Assembly: GCA_002394205.1 (NCBI GenBank) | Contig: DGTC01000066.1 | Coordinates: forward strand, 1-33,385 | Origin: Lachnospira sp. UBA4346 | GTDB lineage: Bacteria; Bacillota; Clostridia; Lachnospirales; Lachnospiraceae | Reading direction: 5' to 3' | Length of the DNA stretch: 33,385 bases | Shown here: piece by piece, positions 25,193-32,782 of the stretch | Numbering within the stretch: position 1 is the stretch's first letter | Layout: each line of letters starts with the position of its first letter | Translations under genes and position numbers: made by a program | The notes under the pieces: generated by a model | Told to the model about the DNA's origin: nothing | Seen by the model: the letters and a program-made list of their open reading frames with translations, nothing else | Databases searched by the model: none

Positions 25193-25246
25193 ATAATTTC
25201 TTATAAAGAAACAATCCGAATGAAAAAACTTTCCTATAACGCAAGA

Positions 25247-25284
25247 AAAGAAACCCGGCAGACATACTCCTGCCGGGTTTCTTT
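25247..25284 (-). terminator. Intrinsic terminator of the zinc-ribbon/TPR gene
   Basis: A perfect 15-bp stem (AAAGAAACCCGGCAG 25247-25261 with CTGCCGGGTTTCTTT 25270-25284) with an 8-base loop and T-rich sequence on the downstream (minus-strand) side. It separates this transcript from the spoIIA operon. Confidence 0.8.
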
Positions 25285-25338
25285 CGTTTCTTTCCCAATT
25301 ACATTTATTTGGTTTATTCGTTTCGTATTTTTTTTAAT

Positions 25339-26739
25339 TTATTCATGTGAACTTACATATGCCTGTGCTTCCCTATAATATGAACTTGATGGGAATTCAT
25401 CAACAATATACTGATAATACTTCTTTGCATTATCTGTCTGACTCAATGCAACATAACATTTTGCTGCGTAATAAGCCGCTTCTACTCTTGTTGTATCACA
25501 CTTATATGCCTTTACATAGTATTCTGCCGCTTCTGAATAATCAGAACGGTTATATGCCGTAGCTGCCCTATCATACAGCTCACCTGCTGCTGATTTCATC
25601 GTATCCTCAGCAATTGTATTATACAGCGATTTCGCAGTGTCATTTGGCAGAGAACTGACCTCTACATCTAACAATGCTTCTGCTGCCGCTGTATTCTCTT
25701 TTGCAATATATGAATTAGCTGCTGAAATAACTGCAGTTAATAACTTATTTGCACCACCTGTACCATTCAACTGATTCAGCTGCTCTTCTAATGCCTCTTT
25801 TTCCTTCTTAACATTATTCAACTGTGTTTCTAAACTGTTCAGTTCCACATTTCCAGATGAAAGCTGCTCGCTATAGTCCTGAATACTCTTGTTGTATTCT
25901 TCGGTAATTCCCTGATATCGTGAAGGAATAATTAAGAACCAAATCAATGCCGCACCAATCACAACACCAATTAAAATATTAATAATCGTAATTGCACCAT
26001 TGCTCGGCTCTTTGTAAGAAGAACGTGGCATGATAACATCATCTCCACTCAGTGGTCTGCGTTCTTCAATACGCTCTCTTCTCTTTGGCATAAAGGATGT
26101 CGACGGAGCCTCCTTTTTCTTTGCCTGGACTTCCGCTTCTATTTCCTGCATATACAGACGCGCAAGTGTATTATTCTTATCAATCTTAACAATGGCACTT
26201 AACTGTTTCTTCGCACGATTATAATCGCCCTTTCTCATATAGAGCAATGCCAATAACTGCTGGGACTTAATATGCTTCGGTATCTGTGTTACAACTTTCT
26301 TTAACTGAATCGTTGCCATATCATAGTTGCCGTCTTTTGCATATTTTAAAGACTGGTTATACTTTTTAATTGCTCCCGTTACAACTTCAAATTTACCCGG
26401 ATTCGACTGAATCTGCGTAATATAAGAACTCGCCGGATTATCCTCCGGTTTAATATTTTTACTGTATACCCATTCACTGAGTGCTTCTACAATATCGCCC
26501 ATCTCACAATATACAAGTCCTAACAGATTACGTGCTTCAATATTATACTTATTAATTGCTATACTCGTACGCAAGCTCTCAACTGTACCTGTTAAATCCC
26601 GTACTTTTGCCTTTGCGAGGCCCAAATTGTAATATGCATTTGATACTTTGGCTGTTCTTTTATATACAGCTACATCTGTTCCACACTGCGGACACTTTGA
26701 TGATGCTGACAGAACACATCCACATTTATAACATCTCAT
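25339..26739 (-). CDS. Zinc-ribbon, TPR, single-pass membrane protein
   Basis: A 466-aa protein of unknown specific function with a clear layout. Residues 1-20 form a zinc ribbon (Cys3, Cys6, Cys16, Cys19). Residues about 32-205 contain TPR-like helical repeats (NAYYNLGLAKAKVRDLTGTV, QLLALLYMRKGDYNRAKKQL). A basic linker precedes one membrane helix (about 249-271), a coiled coil (about 275-325), and a second TPR block outside the membrane (about 380-466, SDYSEAAEYYVKAYKC). It looks like an assembly scaffold spanning the membrane. GGAGG lies about ten bases before the ATG at 26739. It follows the 46-aa gene and folC on the same strand. I do not recognise a named homologue. Confidence 0.85.
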   Translation of the reverse strand: MRCYKCGCVLSASSKCPQCGTDVAVYKRTAKVSNAYYNLGLAKAKVRDLTGTVESLRTSIAINKYNIEARNLLGLVYCEMGDIVEALSEWVYSKNIKPEDNPASSYITQIQSNPGKFEVVTGAIKKYNQSLKYAKDGNYDMATIQLKKVVTQIPKHIKSQQLLALLYMRKGDYNRAKKQLSAIVKIDKNNTLARLYMQEIEAEVQAKKKEAPSTSFMPKRRERIEERRPLSGDDVIMPRSSYKEPSNGAITIINILIGVVIGAALIWFLIIPSRYQGITEEYNKSIQDYSEQLSSGNVELNSLETQLNNVKKEKEALEEQLNQLNGTGGANKLLTAVISAANSYIAKENTAAAEALLDVEVSSLPNDTAKSLYNTIAEDTMKSAAGELYDRAATAYNRSDYSEAAEYYVKAYKCDTTRVEAAYYAAKCYVALSQTDNAKKYYQYIVDEFPSSSYYREAQAYVSSHE

Positions 26740-26768
26740 TATTTCTCATTCCTCCAAATTGCAATGAC

Positions 26769-26909
26769 TTACTTTCCTTTTCGACTCTCAAGAATCTTCT
26801 GAATCAATTCTGCAATATCCGGAACATCATTATTATAAATGGCTTCTTCCGCATCTTCTACTTCAAGACTCGGCTGAAACTTCTTAATCTCTTCATCAAA
26901 ATCTATCAT
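26769..26909 (-). CDS. 46-aa acidic conserved-looking small protein
   Basis: A 46-residue ORF starting at ATG 26909 (MIDFDEEIKKFQPS..., ending LIQKILESRKGK). Its start lies within the last codons of folC, overlapping by 14 bases, with GGAG seven bases upstream. The sequence is protein-like: acidic N-terminal two thirds (VEDAEEAIYNNDVPDIAELI) and a basic C-terminal end, likely helical, no membrane segment. A longer reading from 26951 lacks a ribosome binding site. Function unknown. Position between folC and the zinc-ribbon/TPR gene suggests one transcript. Confidence 0.6.
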   Translation of the reverse strand: MIDFDEEIKKFQPSLEVEDAEEAIYNNDVPDIAELIQKILESRKGK

Positions 26910-28239
26910 TACTATTCTCCATTTCCGCATCCGCTTCCTGCCTATATGCAAGCGACTTTATTTCACCTGCAAGGTACAATGAACCGGAGCATAACATCAT
27001 ATCCTGTTTTTGTCTTCCATACGCATATGCTTCAGCAACCGTATTATACTCAGTAATTTTCTTATCCGTATACTTGCAAAATACGGCATACATACTTTGT
27101 TCCTCTAATTTTCTTTTTCCGCCTACCTGCGTAATTACATACTCAGAGAAAATATTCGCTTCACAAATCATCTGAATCATTTTCTCAAAATTTTTATCAC
27201 GCACAACAGAAAACAATAAAATAGAAGATTTCCCTTTACATAATTGCTTTGCAGATTCCAGAAATGCCGCCATCCCCTCCGGATTATGTGCACCATCCAC
27301 ATAAACATCTGGTTCTATCTGCTCCATTCTGCCCGGCCAGTACATTTTATATATTGCATCTCTTATCAAATCCTGCTGATATATTTTATGTAATCTATGC
27401 ATAACTACGGCAAATGCAGTCAATGCAACACTACAATTTTCCACCTGATATACCGCACTGGTAGCCAATTGAAAGCAATCATTTTTATAATACTCATTCT
27501 GTAGTAAAAAATCAATACGATTCCCAATATTTTTCTGTATCTTATAGGAATCCGGTGTCACTTCGATACACTCTGCATTACATTCCTGCGCCCGTTTGCG
27601 AATAACTGACATTACCTTCTCATTTTTTGATGAAACAATAACCGGACGCTGTTCTTTTATAATTCCTGCTTTTTCTGCTGCTATTTTTTCGATGGTATCT
27701 CCCAAAATCGCTGTATGTTCCAAGCTAAGCGTCGTAATTACACATGCAATTGGATGTGGCACAGCATTGGTTGAATCTAATTTTCCACCCAATCCCGTCT
27801 CAAGAATGACGATATCCACAGCTTTTGCCTGATATATACACATTGCTACTCCAAAAAAATAATCAAAATACGCAAGTTGTATATCTTCTTGTTCTAACTG
27901 CTTTCCCGCATCATAAACAAGATTAAAATAACGGATAAAATCTTCCTGTTCTATCATTATCCCATCAATTCTTATTCGCTCCCGAATGTCTACTAAATGT
28001 GGCGATGTAAATAATCCTGTATGGAATCCATGTATTTGAAACAGCGAATCCAAATATGCACAGGTAGAACCCTTTCCATTTGTTCCCGCAACATGCACCA
28101 CTTTCAAATCTTTTTCCGGATGCCCTATCTTCTCTAATAATCTGCTGCAACGTTCTACGCCTGTCTTATTCTGAAACTGCGACACGGTATCTAAAAAATG
28201 CTCTATTTCTTCTATTGTTGAAAATATTTTTTTTTCCAT
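26896..28239 (-). CDS. folC: Folylpolyglutamate synthase / dihydrofolate synthase
   Basis: A 447-aa Mur-ligase-family enzyme that adds glutamate to folates, and in many bacteria also makes dihydrofolate from dihydropteroate. The ATP-binding loop HVAGTNGKGST is at 49-59, followed by the family signature GLFTSPHLVDIRERIRI and the central LETGLGGKLDSTNAV, THTAI-like SLEHTAILGDT and the C-terminal VDGAHNPEGM. Length is typical. A GTG nine bases upstream is possible; AAGGTG lies seven bases before ATG 28239, so this is preferred. It lies 15-25 bases after the coiled-coil gene, likely in the same operon. No other folate genes are present. Confidence 0.95.
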   Translation of the reverse strand: MEKKIFSTIEEIEHFLDTVSQFQNKTGVERCSRLLEKIGHPEKDLKVVHVAGTNGKGSTCAYLDSLFQIHGFHTGLFTSPHLVDIRERIRIDGIMIEQEDFIRYFNLVYDAGKQLEQEDIQLAYFDYFFGVAMCIYQAKAVDIVILETGLGGKLDSTNAVPHPIACVITTLSLEHTAILGDTIEKIAAEKAGIIKEQRPVIVSSKNEKVMSVIRKRAQECNAECIEVTPDSYKIQKNIGNRIDFLLQNEYYKNDCFQLATSAVYQVENCSVALTAFAVVMHRLHKIYQQDLIRDAIYKMYWPGRMEQIEPDVYVDGAHNPEGMAAFLESAKQLCKGKSSILLFSVVRDKNFEKMIQMICEANIFSEYVITQVGGKRKLEEQSMYAVFCKYTDKKITEYNTVAEAYAYGRQKQDMMLCSGSLYLAGEIKSLAYRQEADAEMENSNDRF

Positions 28240-28262
28240 TTTCTTCACCTTTTCCGTACAGA

Positions 28263-29810
28263 TTACATTCTTTCGATTCTTATTATCTGATTCTGCTGAT
28301 AACGGATTGTTATATTTTTACCAATCCCAATATTGGCATATGTAATACAAATTTCATCTTCCTTCTGATAGCAATAGCTCTCCGTTTCCCTACTATCATG
28401 CAATTCTTTCAACGCTTCTTCTAGCTTTAATAATTCAGCACTTGTAAATGTTTCTATCAAGTGTACAAATAATTCTTTTTCAAATTGAAATTTATAAAAA
28501 AATGCAACCCACTTTGTCAGCAAATGCTGTGCTCTCTCCTGCACTTCCTTCTCTGTTTTTCCTTTGACAACCTCTACCTGAATTCTTACACTATTCCTCT
28601 CAGACTCATACGTTTCCTTCTGTTTTCTCAATTCTTTACAACGTGTCTGTCGCTTTTCAAAAACAGCCTGCACTCTGTCTAATTCTCGTTTCTTATCATT
28701 GACCTGATTATAATAATTTTTCGTTTCAGACTCCGGACGGCTCCCCGATATATACTCATCCTTTTTGCTTTCTAAACTCATAAACTGCATCTGCGTTTCT
28801 TCATAATCCCGCATATCAAGTTCCAGTCGGTCTTCTTCATCTTCTAAACTTTTTTCAATCTTTGCAAGCTGTGCTTCTGCCTGTTCTAACTTTTTCTGCA
28901 CACGAACCCGTTCTGTCAGCAATACACGAAATTGTTTTTCTTGCTCAAAATATTCCTGCTGCACATCCGCAGAAACATAGGAAGGTAACAATTGAATATT
29001 TACACTCCATTCCTTATGATTCCGTGTGATATTCCATACAAATTGTGCCAAAAGAATTCTTGATACTCTCTTTAGACTTCGAACTGTACGAAATGTTGTA
29101 TCTACACTAACAGATACTTCATCAAAACAATCTGCTCCCAAATGCATTACCGTTCTGGTTAAATATTTTGTTCCTCTTTCGAGTCTTAAAATTCTTCCGA
29201 TTCCCCTTCCACTAAATTCTTTTGGAAGAAGTGCTTTTTGTAAATCCCGCTTTGCCTCCATTGATACTTCATTTAATCTTTGCTGAATTTTCGCATCTGT
29301 CTGTGCTATTTGCGCAGGTGTCTGATTTTGTAACATTGTATGCAGGCTATCTATAAATGATTTTTCATATTCTGTGTAAATCTGTTCTGTTTTGTGTGCT
29401 ATCGTTTGGTATTTTTCTATTGACGGATATGCTTTTGCCGCTTCATTTACGATAAGAAAGGAAAGCCGTTCTTCACTACATTCTCTGGTACCTTGTATAT
29501 CCCCATTTAAATCACCACATTTTTCACGCAACAAATCCATCAAATCATATTCTAACTGAATCCGGTCGTACTGCTGCAAACGATCATAATCTGCATAAAC
29601 CATATCTGCAACCTTTTCTGCCTGATAATCAAACGGACCCTTCTGCTGAAAAACTTCCGTAAACGCATTGGCTAATCCTGCAAGACCTCCAAGTACCCTG
29701 TTTCCTGTTTCTTTTGCTACATTCTTCCACGTAATGTTTCGAAAAAATGCAATTTGCATACGTAATGCATCATCCGACATTTTTGTAATTCCATCTAAGA
29801 TATTTACCAT
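28263..29810 (-). CDS. Coiled-coil protein of unknown function
   Basis: I do not recognise this 515-aa protein. The first 285 residues are mainly helical with no catalytic motif I can name; a Gly/Ala-rich stretch (NRVLGGLAGLANAFTEVF) lies near residue 40-57. Residues about 285-430 are a long, highly charged coiled coil (KKLEQAEAQLAKIEKSLEDE, KKRELDRVQAVFEKRQTRC). The last 70 residues return to mixed structure. No signal peptide or convincing membrane helix. GAGGG precedes the ATG at 29810; a longer reading from 29837 lacks a good ribosome binding site. It is the first gene of a probable operon with folC, the 46-aa gene and the zinc-ribbon/TPR gene. Confidence 0.8.
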   Translation of the reverse strand: MVNILDGITKMSDDALRMQIAFFRNITWKNVAKETGNRVLGGLAGLANAFTEVFQQKGPFDYQAEKVADMVYADYDRLQQYDRIQLEYDLMDLLREKCGDLNGDIQGTRECSEERLSFLIVNEAAKAYPSIEKYQTIAHKTEQIYTEYEKSFIDSLHTMLQNQTPAQIAQTDAKIQQRLNEVSMEAKRDLQKALLPKEFSGRGIGRILRLERGTKYLTRTVMHLGADCFDEVSVSVDTTFRTVRSLKRVSRILLAQFVWNITRNHKEWSVNIQLLPSYVSADVQQEYFEQEKQFRVLLTERVRVQKKLEQAEAQLAKIEKSLEDEEDRLELDMRDYEETQMQFMSLESKKDEYISGSRPESETKNYYNQVNDKKRELDRVQAVFEKRQTRCKELRKQKETYESERNSVRIQVEVVKGKTEKEVQERAQHLLTKWVAFFYKFQFEKELFVHLIETFTSAELLKLEEALKELHDSRETESYCYQKEDEICITYANIGIGKNITIRYQQNQIIRIERM

Positions 29811-30003
29811 AATAACCCTCATTTCCAGATACGACAATCGCTCATTTTTTTATACTACGAACATCTTGAAACACAAATTGTATTATACAACATATTCGTG
29901 CAATATGTTCCACTTTTTCAATAATTTTTTATTTTATTTCATTCTTTCATACGTTCGAAATCATTATACCGTATAGCGACTGCTTTTTTTGTCTAACGAT
30001 GAC

Positions 30004-30036
30004 AGAAAAAAAAGAGCGTATCCGAAGATACGCCCT
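30004..30036 (-). terminator. Intrinsic terminator of the flagellin gene
   Basis: GCGTATC (30016-30022) pairs with GATACGC (30027-30033) around a 4-base loop. On the minus strand it is followed by TC and a run of eight T (30013-30006). It lies about 40 bases after the flagellin stop. Confidence 0.85.
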
Positions 30037-30075
30037 CCATTCATAGACTCAAATTATGATTTTTTCAAAAACATA

Positions 30076-31320
30076 TTACTGTAATAATGAAAGAACACCC
30101 TGGTTGCTCTGGTTTGCCTGTGCAAGCATTGACTGACCAGCCTGTGCAAGAATGTTATTCTTGCTGTATTCAACCATTTCCTTTGCCATATCTGTATCAC
30201 GGATACGAGATTCAGCAGATGTTGTATTCTCAACAACATTGTTTAAGTTGTCAATTGTGTGTTCAAGACGATTCTGAACAGCACCAAGATCAGATCTCTG
30301 ATTAGACACCCTCTGAATTGCAGCCTTAATATTGTCAATAGAACTTGTTGCACCTAATTCTGTAGACATATCAATTTCGCCAATTCCAAGTGTGTTTGCA
30401 TCCATAGAAGCAATCTTTAATGTAATCTTGTTCTCCGCTGTACTATCTGCACCTACGTGAAGATCAAGACTTAATGTCTTTGCTGTTACAGCCTCAATGG
30501 AATCTGCATCTGCTGCAGCAGTTCCTGCTTTAACAAATGTATAAGCATCTCCAGCACTATCATTCTGTGCCTCAACCGCTGTTCCTCCCGCATTTAACTT
30601 TACAAAATTTGTAAGATTATCTGCCGTTACCTGTGTAAGATTTCCTTTTGAATCCTTTGCATATACAGTATCGTCTGTATTCTTTAATTTAACAGATGTA
30701 CCATCTTTTTCAGCTAAATTAGTTACCGCTTCTGCAGCGCCCTTCTTTAACGCTCCAGCTGATGCTCTAACCTTAACACCATTTGTCTTAGAATCCACTT
30801 CATAAGCACTATCTAAATCTGTTACAACTTTTCCATTTGAATCGAAAATATAATTTTCATCATTATTTCCTAATCTTTTAAATCCGATAATCTTCTCAGA
30901 TTCTCCACCTTTTAACAGATATGTTTCATTAAACTTTGTTGTTTCAGATACACGGTTAATTTCCTTTGTAAGCTGCTCCACTTCTGACTGAATCGCATCT
31001 CTATCTGACTGCGCATTTGTACCGTTTGCTGCCTGAACTGCAAGTTCGTTCATACGCTGTAACATAGAATGAACTTCTGTAAGAGCGCCTTCCGCTGTCT
31101 GTACTGCTGATACACCATCCTGTGCATTTGTAGCTGCCTGACTAAGACCACGAATCTGCTTACGCATCTTCTCACTGATTGATAATCCTGCTGCATCATC
31201 GGCTGCTCTGTTGATTCTATAACCTGATGATAACTTCTCTGTTGACTTTGACTGCTGACCTGTTGTAATAGAAAGCATTCTGTTTGCGTTCATCGCTGAC
31301 ATGTTGTGTTGTACTACCAT
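30076..31320 (-). CDS. fliC: Flagellin
   Basis: A 414-aa flagellar filament protein. Both conserved ends are present: the N-terminal D0/D1 region (MVVQHNMSAMNANRML, KLSSGYRINRAADDAAGLSI, residues 1 to about 140) and the C-terminal D0/D1 region (NRLEHTIDNLNNVVENTTSA, then ESRIRDTDMAKEMVEYSKNN). The central, surface-exposed region (about 145-330) is variable and rich in Ala, Thr, Asp and Lys, as expected. No signal peptide, consistent with export through the flagellar apparatus. The strong GGAGGT eight bases before ATG 31320 overlaps a candidate CsrA site. It follows csrA by about 100 bases and is followed by a terminator; no other flagellar genes are in the window. Confidence 0.97.
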   Translation of the reverse strand: MVVQHNMSAMNANRMLSITTGQQSKSTEKLSSGYRINRAADDAAGLSISEKMRKQIRGLSQAATNAQDGVSAVQTAEGALTEVHSMLQRMNELAVQAANGTNAQSDRDAIQSEVEQLTKEINRVSETTKFNETYLLKGGESEKIIGFKRLGNNDENYIFDSNGKVVTDLDSAYEVDSKTNGVKVRASAGALKKGAAEAVTNLAEKDGTSVKLKNTDDTVYAKDSKGNLTQVTADNLTNFVKLNAGGTAVEAQNDSAGDAYTFVKAGTAAADADSIEAVTAKTLSLDLHVGADSTAENKITLKIASMDANTLGIGEIDMSTELGATSSIDNIKAAIQRVSNQRSDLGAVQNRLEHTIDNLNNVVENTTSAESRIRDTDMAKEMVEYSKNNILAQAGQSMLAQANQSNQGVLSLLQ

Positions 31321-31326
31321 AATTAT

Positions 31327-31372
31327 TTACCTCCATGTGGTTAAAAATAGAATTTAGGGAATCCATTCCCTA
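31327..31372 (-). promoter_or_regulatory. Flagellin leader with two candidate CsrA-binding sites
   Basis: On the minus strand TAGGGAAT (31372-31365) and ATTCCCTA (31362-31355) form a perfect hairpin whose apex exposes ATGGA, the ANGGA motif bound by CsrA. A second ATGGA (31336-31332) overlaps the GGAGGT Shine-Dalgarno sequence (31334-31329). One hairpin-loop site plus one over the Shine-Dalgarno sequence is the arrangement known from the Bacillus hag leader, where CsrA blocks flagellin translation. csrA lies directly upstream. Confidence 0.6.
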
Positions 31373-31421
31373 TGTTTATAAAAAGCAAAGCACCTAGGAT
31401 TACTCTGCTAATTACCAAATT

Positions 31422-31682
31422 TTACAATTCTGCGTCACTCTGATTTTTTCGTTTGTCACGCATAATAATTTCAACGATTTCTTTTTGTGCATCGTCGGAT
31501 AATTTCTTTTCCGGATAATACGCTGTTTTTTTTGATTTACCGGCACTACTTCGAACGATTGCCTTTTCTCTCGGTGCGTCAATTAATAAATGGACATTAT
31601 TGGCAGAACCACCAGAAAAAATGACACGTACATCATCACCGATATCAATGTATTCTCCGGGTTTCAATGTTAGTTTTAACAT
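31422..31682 (-). CDS. csrA: CsrA, carbon storage regulator / translational repressor
   Basis: An 86-aa RNA-binding protein of the CsrA family, which represses translation by binding GGA motifs near ribosome binding sites. The core matches the family: MLKLTLKPGEYIDIGDDVRV, then LLIDAPREKAIVRSS, with the RNA-contacting Arg44 conserved and Leu4 present. The usual Arg6 is Leu here. A C-terminal charged extension (about 50-86, PEKKLSDDAQKEIVEIIMRD) makes it longer than the usual 60-75 aa. ATG at 31682 follows AAGGAGG. It lies between the recombinase and flagellin genes, all on the same strand. The usual antagonist gene fliW is not in the window. Confidence 0.85.
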   Translation of the reverse strand: MLKLTLKPGEYIDIGDDVRVIFSGGSANNVHLLIDAPREKAIVRSSAGKSKKTAYYPEKKLSDDAQKEIVEIIMRDKRKNQSDAEL

Positions 31683-31722
31683 CTGTTTCCTCCTTGAATC
31701 ATTTGATTAAAATCGTGAAAAT

Positions 31723-31746
31723 GTAACATAATATGTATTGTGTTAC
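31723..31746. repeat. Left inverted recombination-site candidate (IR-L)
   Basis: A 24-base near-palindrome: arms GTAACATA and TGTGTTAC around the asymmetric centre ATATGTAT. It is the inverted copy of the site at 32481-32504 with one mismatch. It lies 41 bases upstream of the csrA start codon, between csrA and the recombinase gene. Confidence 0.75.
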
Positions 31747-31795
31747 CTCATAAATGTAGAGTGAATTTTCTATTTGGAACCTGTGAAATTGGTCG

Positions 31796-32377
31796 TTAGA
31801 TGGTTATATTTTTATAGATATTATCCCGGTCGTCTTGCTCGATCCCAAGATAACGTTTTGTGATTTCAAAAGAAGAATGATTATAGATATTCATAAGCAG
31901 TACTGGCGATACGCCTTGCTTCCATGCATGGTAACCAAATGTCTTGCGAAGAGAATGGCAACTGATAACTCCCTCAATATGACATGCTTGTGCTGCCCTG
32001 CGCACAAGGCGAAATGCCTGTACACGACTGATATTCATATTTTTTCCACACTGACTGGCAAACAAATATTGCTGCGGTGCAATGGTTTTTAAGGACATTT
32101 GATATTCTTGCAGTGCTGTTTTTATATTCTCATTTAGGTAAATTTGTGCGTACTTCTCCGTCTTCTGTTCGATAATACATAGATGTGTGCGGTATTTTTT
32201 CTGTTCGAAATCATACACATCGTTCCATTTTAAAGAAAGTTCGTCGGAAATACGCAATGCTGTATTTAGTCCAATAATAATTAACAAATAATTTCGTATA
32301 TTTGGTTTTACTTCTTTATAATATAATTTCAAATGTTGTAGCTCATTTAAATCGCGAATTGGCTCGGCTGTATTCAT
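31796..32377 (-). CDS. Short tyrosine recombinase (FimB/FimE-sized), likely DNA invertase
   Basis: A 193-aa site-specific recombinase made of the catalytic domain only. All catalytic positions are visible: Arg42 in ALRISD, Lys72, His141 and Arg144 in CHSLRKTFGYH, His167 in YNHSS and the nucleophile Tyr176 in RYLGI. The absence of an N-terminal core-binding domain and the length match FimB and FimE (about 200 aa), which flip a short promoter segment, rather than phage integrases or XerC/D (about 300 aa). GAGGAG precedes the ATG at 32377. The gene is enclosed by two 24-bp inverted sites and is followed on the same strand by csrA and flagellin. Integrase of a decayed element is the main alternative, but no other phage or transposon genes are near. 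Confidence 0.88.
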   Translation of the reverse strand: MNTAEPIRDLNELQHLKLYYKEVKPNIRNYLLIIIGLNTALRISDELSLKWNDVYDFEQKKYRTHLCIIEQKTEKYAQIYLNENIKTALQEYQMSLKTIAPQQYLFASQCGKNMNISRVQAFRLVRRAAQACHIEGVISCHSLRKTFGYHAWKQGVSPVLLMNIYNHSSFEITKRYLGIEQDDRDNIYKNITI

Positions 32378-32460
32378 TGTAATATTCTCCTCTTTTCTAT
32401 GTCCGTTAAAATTTTTTTAAAAAATTTTCAAATTAGGCTAATGTTTTTTATGATTGTACC

Positions 32461-32489
32461 GATATAATAAATGTAAAAGGGTAACACAA
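32461..32489 (-). promoter_or_regulatory. Weak candidate promoter inside the invertible segment
   Basis: On the minus strand TTGTGT (32489-32484), inside the right inverted site, and TATATC (32466-32461) are 17 bases apart, about 85 bases upstream of the recombinase start. Match to consensus is only partial. If used, part of the promoter lies within the recombination site and it fires toward the recombinase, csrA and flagellin in the present orientation. Confidence 0.3.
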
Positions 32490-32510
32490 TACATATTGTG
32501 TTACCCTTTT
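32475..32510. repeat. Right inverted recombination-site candidate (IR-R), also a hairpin
   Basis: The 24-base site is at 32481-32504: arms GTAACACA and TGTGTTAC around centre ATACATAT, the reverse complement of the centre at IR-L. Flanking AAAAGG and CCTTTT extend it to a hairpin with 17-bp perfect arms and a 2-base tip, followed by T on both strands, so it may also act as a bidirectional terminator that insulates the segment from the glutamate dehydrogenase gene. Confidence 0.75.
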
Positions 32511-32718
32511 TTATGCTTATTTTTACCAGATTTTTCGCAATTCTTATCCTATTTTCTTTCATGTTATTCTAATATTCCCCTCATTTTATAATAAACATTC
32601 TGATTGTTTTTCTATTTTGACACCTGAATCCCATTTTACAAGAACTTCAGATTCGTTTTATAAAATTAGAAAAAGCCTTCCGATGTAATAAATCTACATC
32701 GAAAAGCTTCTCCCATGC
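32505..32718 (-). terminator. Gene-free spacer with an upstream-tandem hairpin after gdhA
   Basis: Mostly AT-rich spacer with no gene seen. At 32672-32706 an imperfect hairpin (AAGC/GCTT outside, CGATGTA 32681-32687 with TACATCG 32695-32701 inside) is followed on the minus strand by TTTTTC. It is a probable second, back-up terminator of the glutamate dehydrogenase gene. Confidence 0.5.
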
Positions 32719-32748
32719 AAAAAGTCCTCCGGACAAACCGAAGGACTC
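32719..32748 (-). terminator. Intrinsic terminator of glutamate dehydrogenase gene
   Basis: AGTCCTCCGG (32723-32732) pairs with CCGAAGGACT (32738-32747), one mismatch-type pair, 5-base loop. On the minus strand it is followed by TTTTT. It lies about 35 bases after the gdhA stop. Confidence 0.8.
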
Positions 32749-32782
32749 TCTGTATTTTATAATGTTTTATTTATCGAACAAA

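Noticed and set aside
30054..30305. Short frames overlapping the 3' end of flagellin
   Set aside because: They overlap a highly conserved flagellin end in other frames and have no start signals.
31373..31421. Sigma-28 type flagellar promoter before flagellin
   Set aside because: A TAAA is present but no sequence close to the GCCGATAA -10 lies at the right distance.
31796..32377. Recombinase as the remnant of a prophage or conjugative element
   Set aside because: No other phage, plasmid or transposon gene lies nearby, the frame is intact, and the enzyme lacks the N-terminal domain usual for such integrases; inverted rather than direct flanking sites fit inversion.
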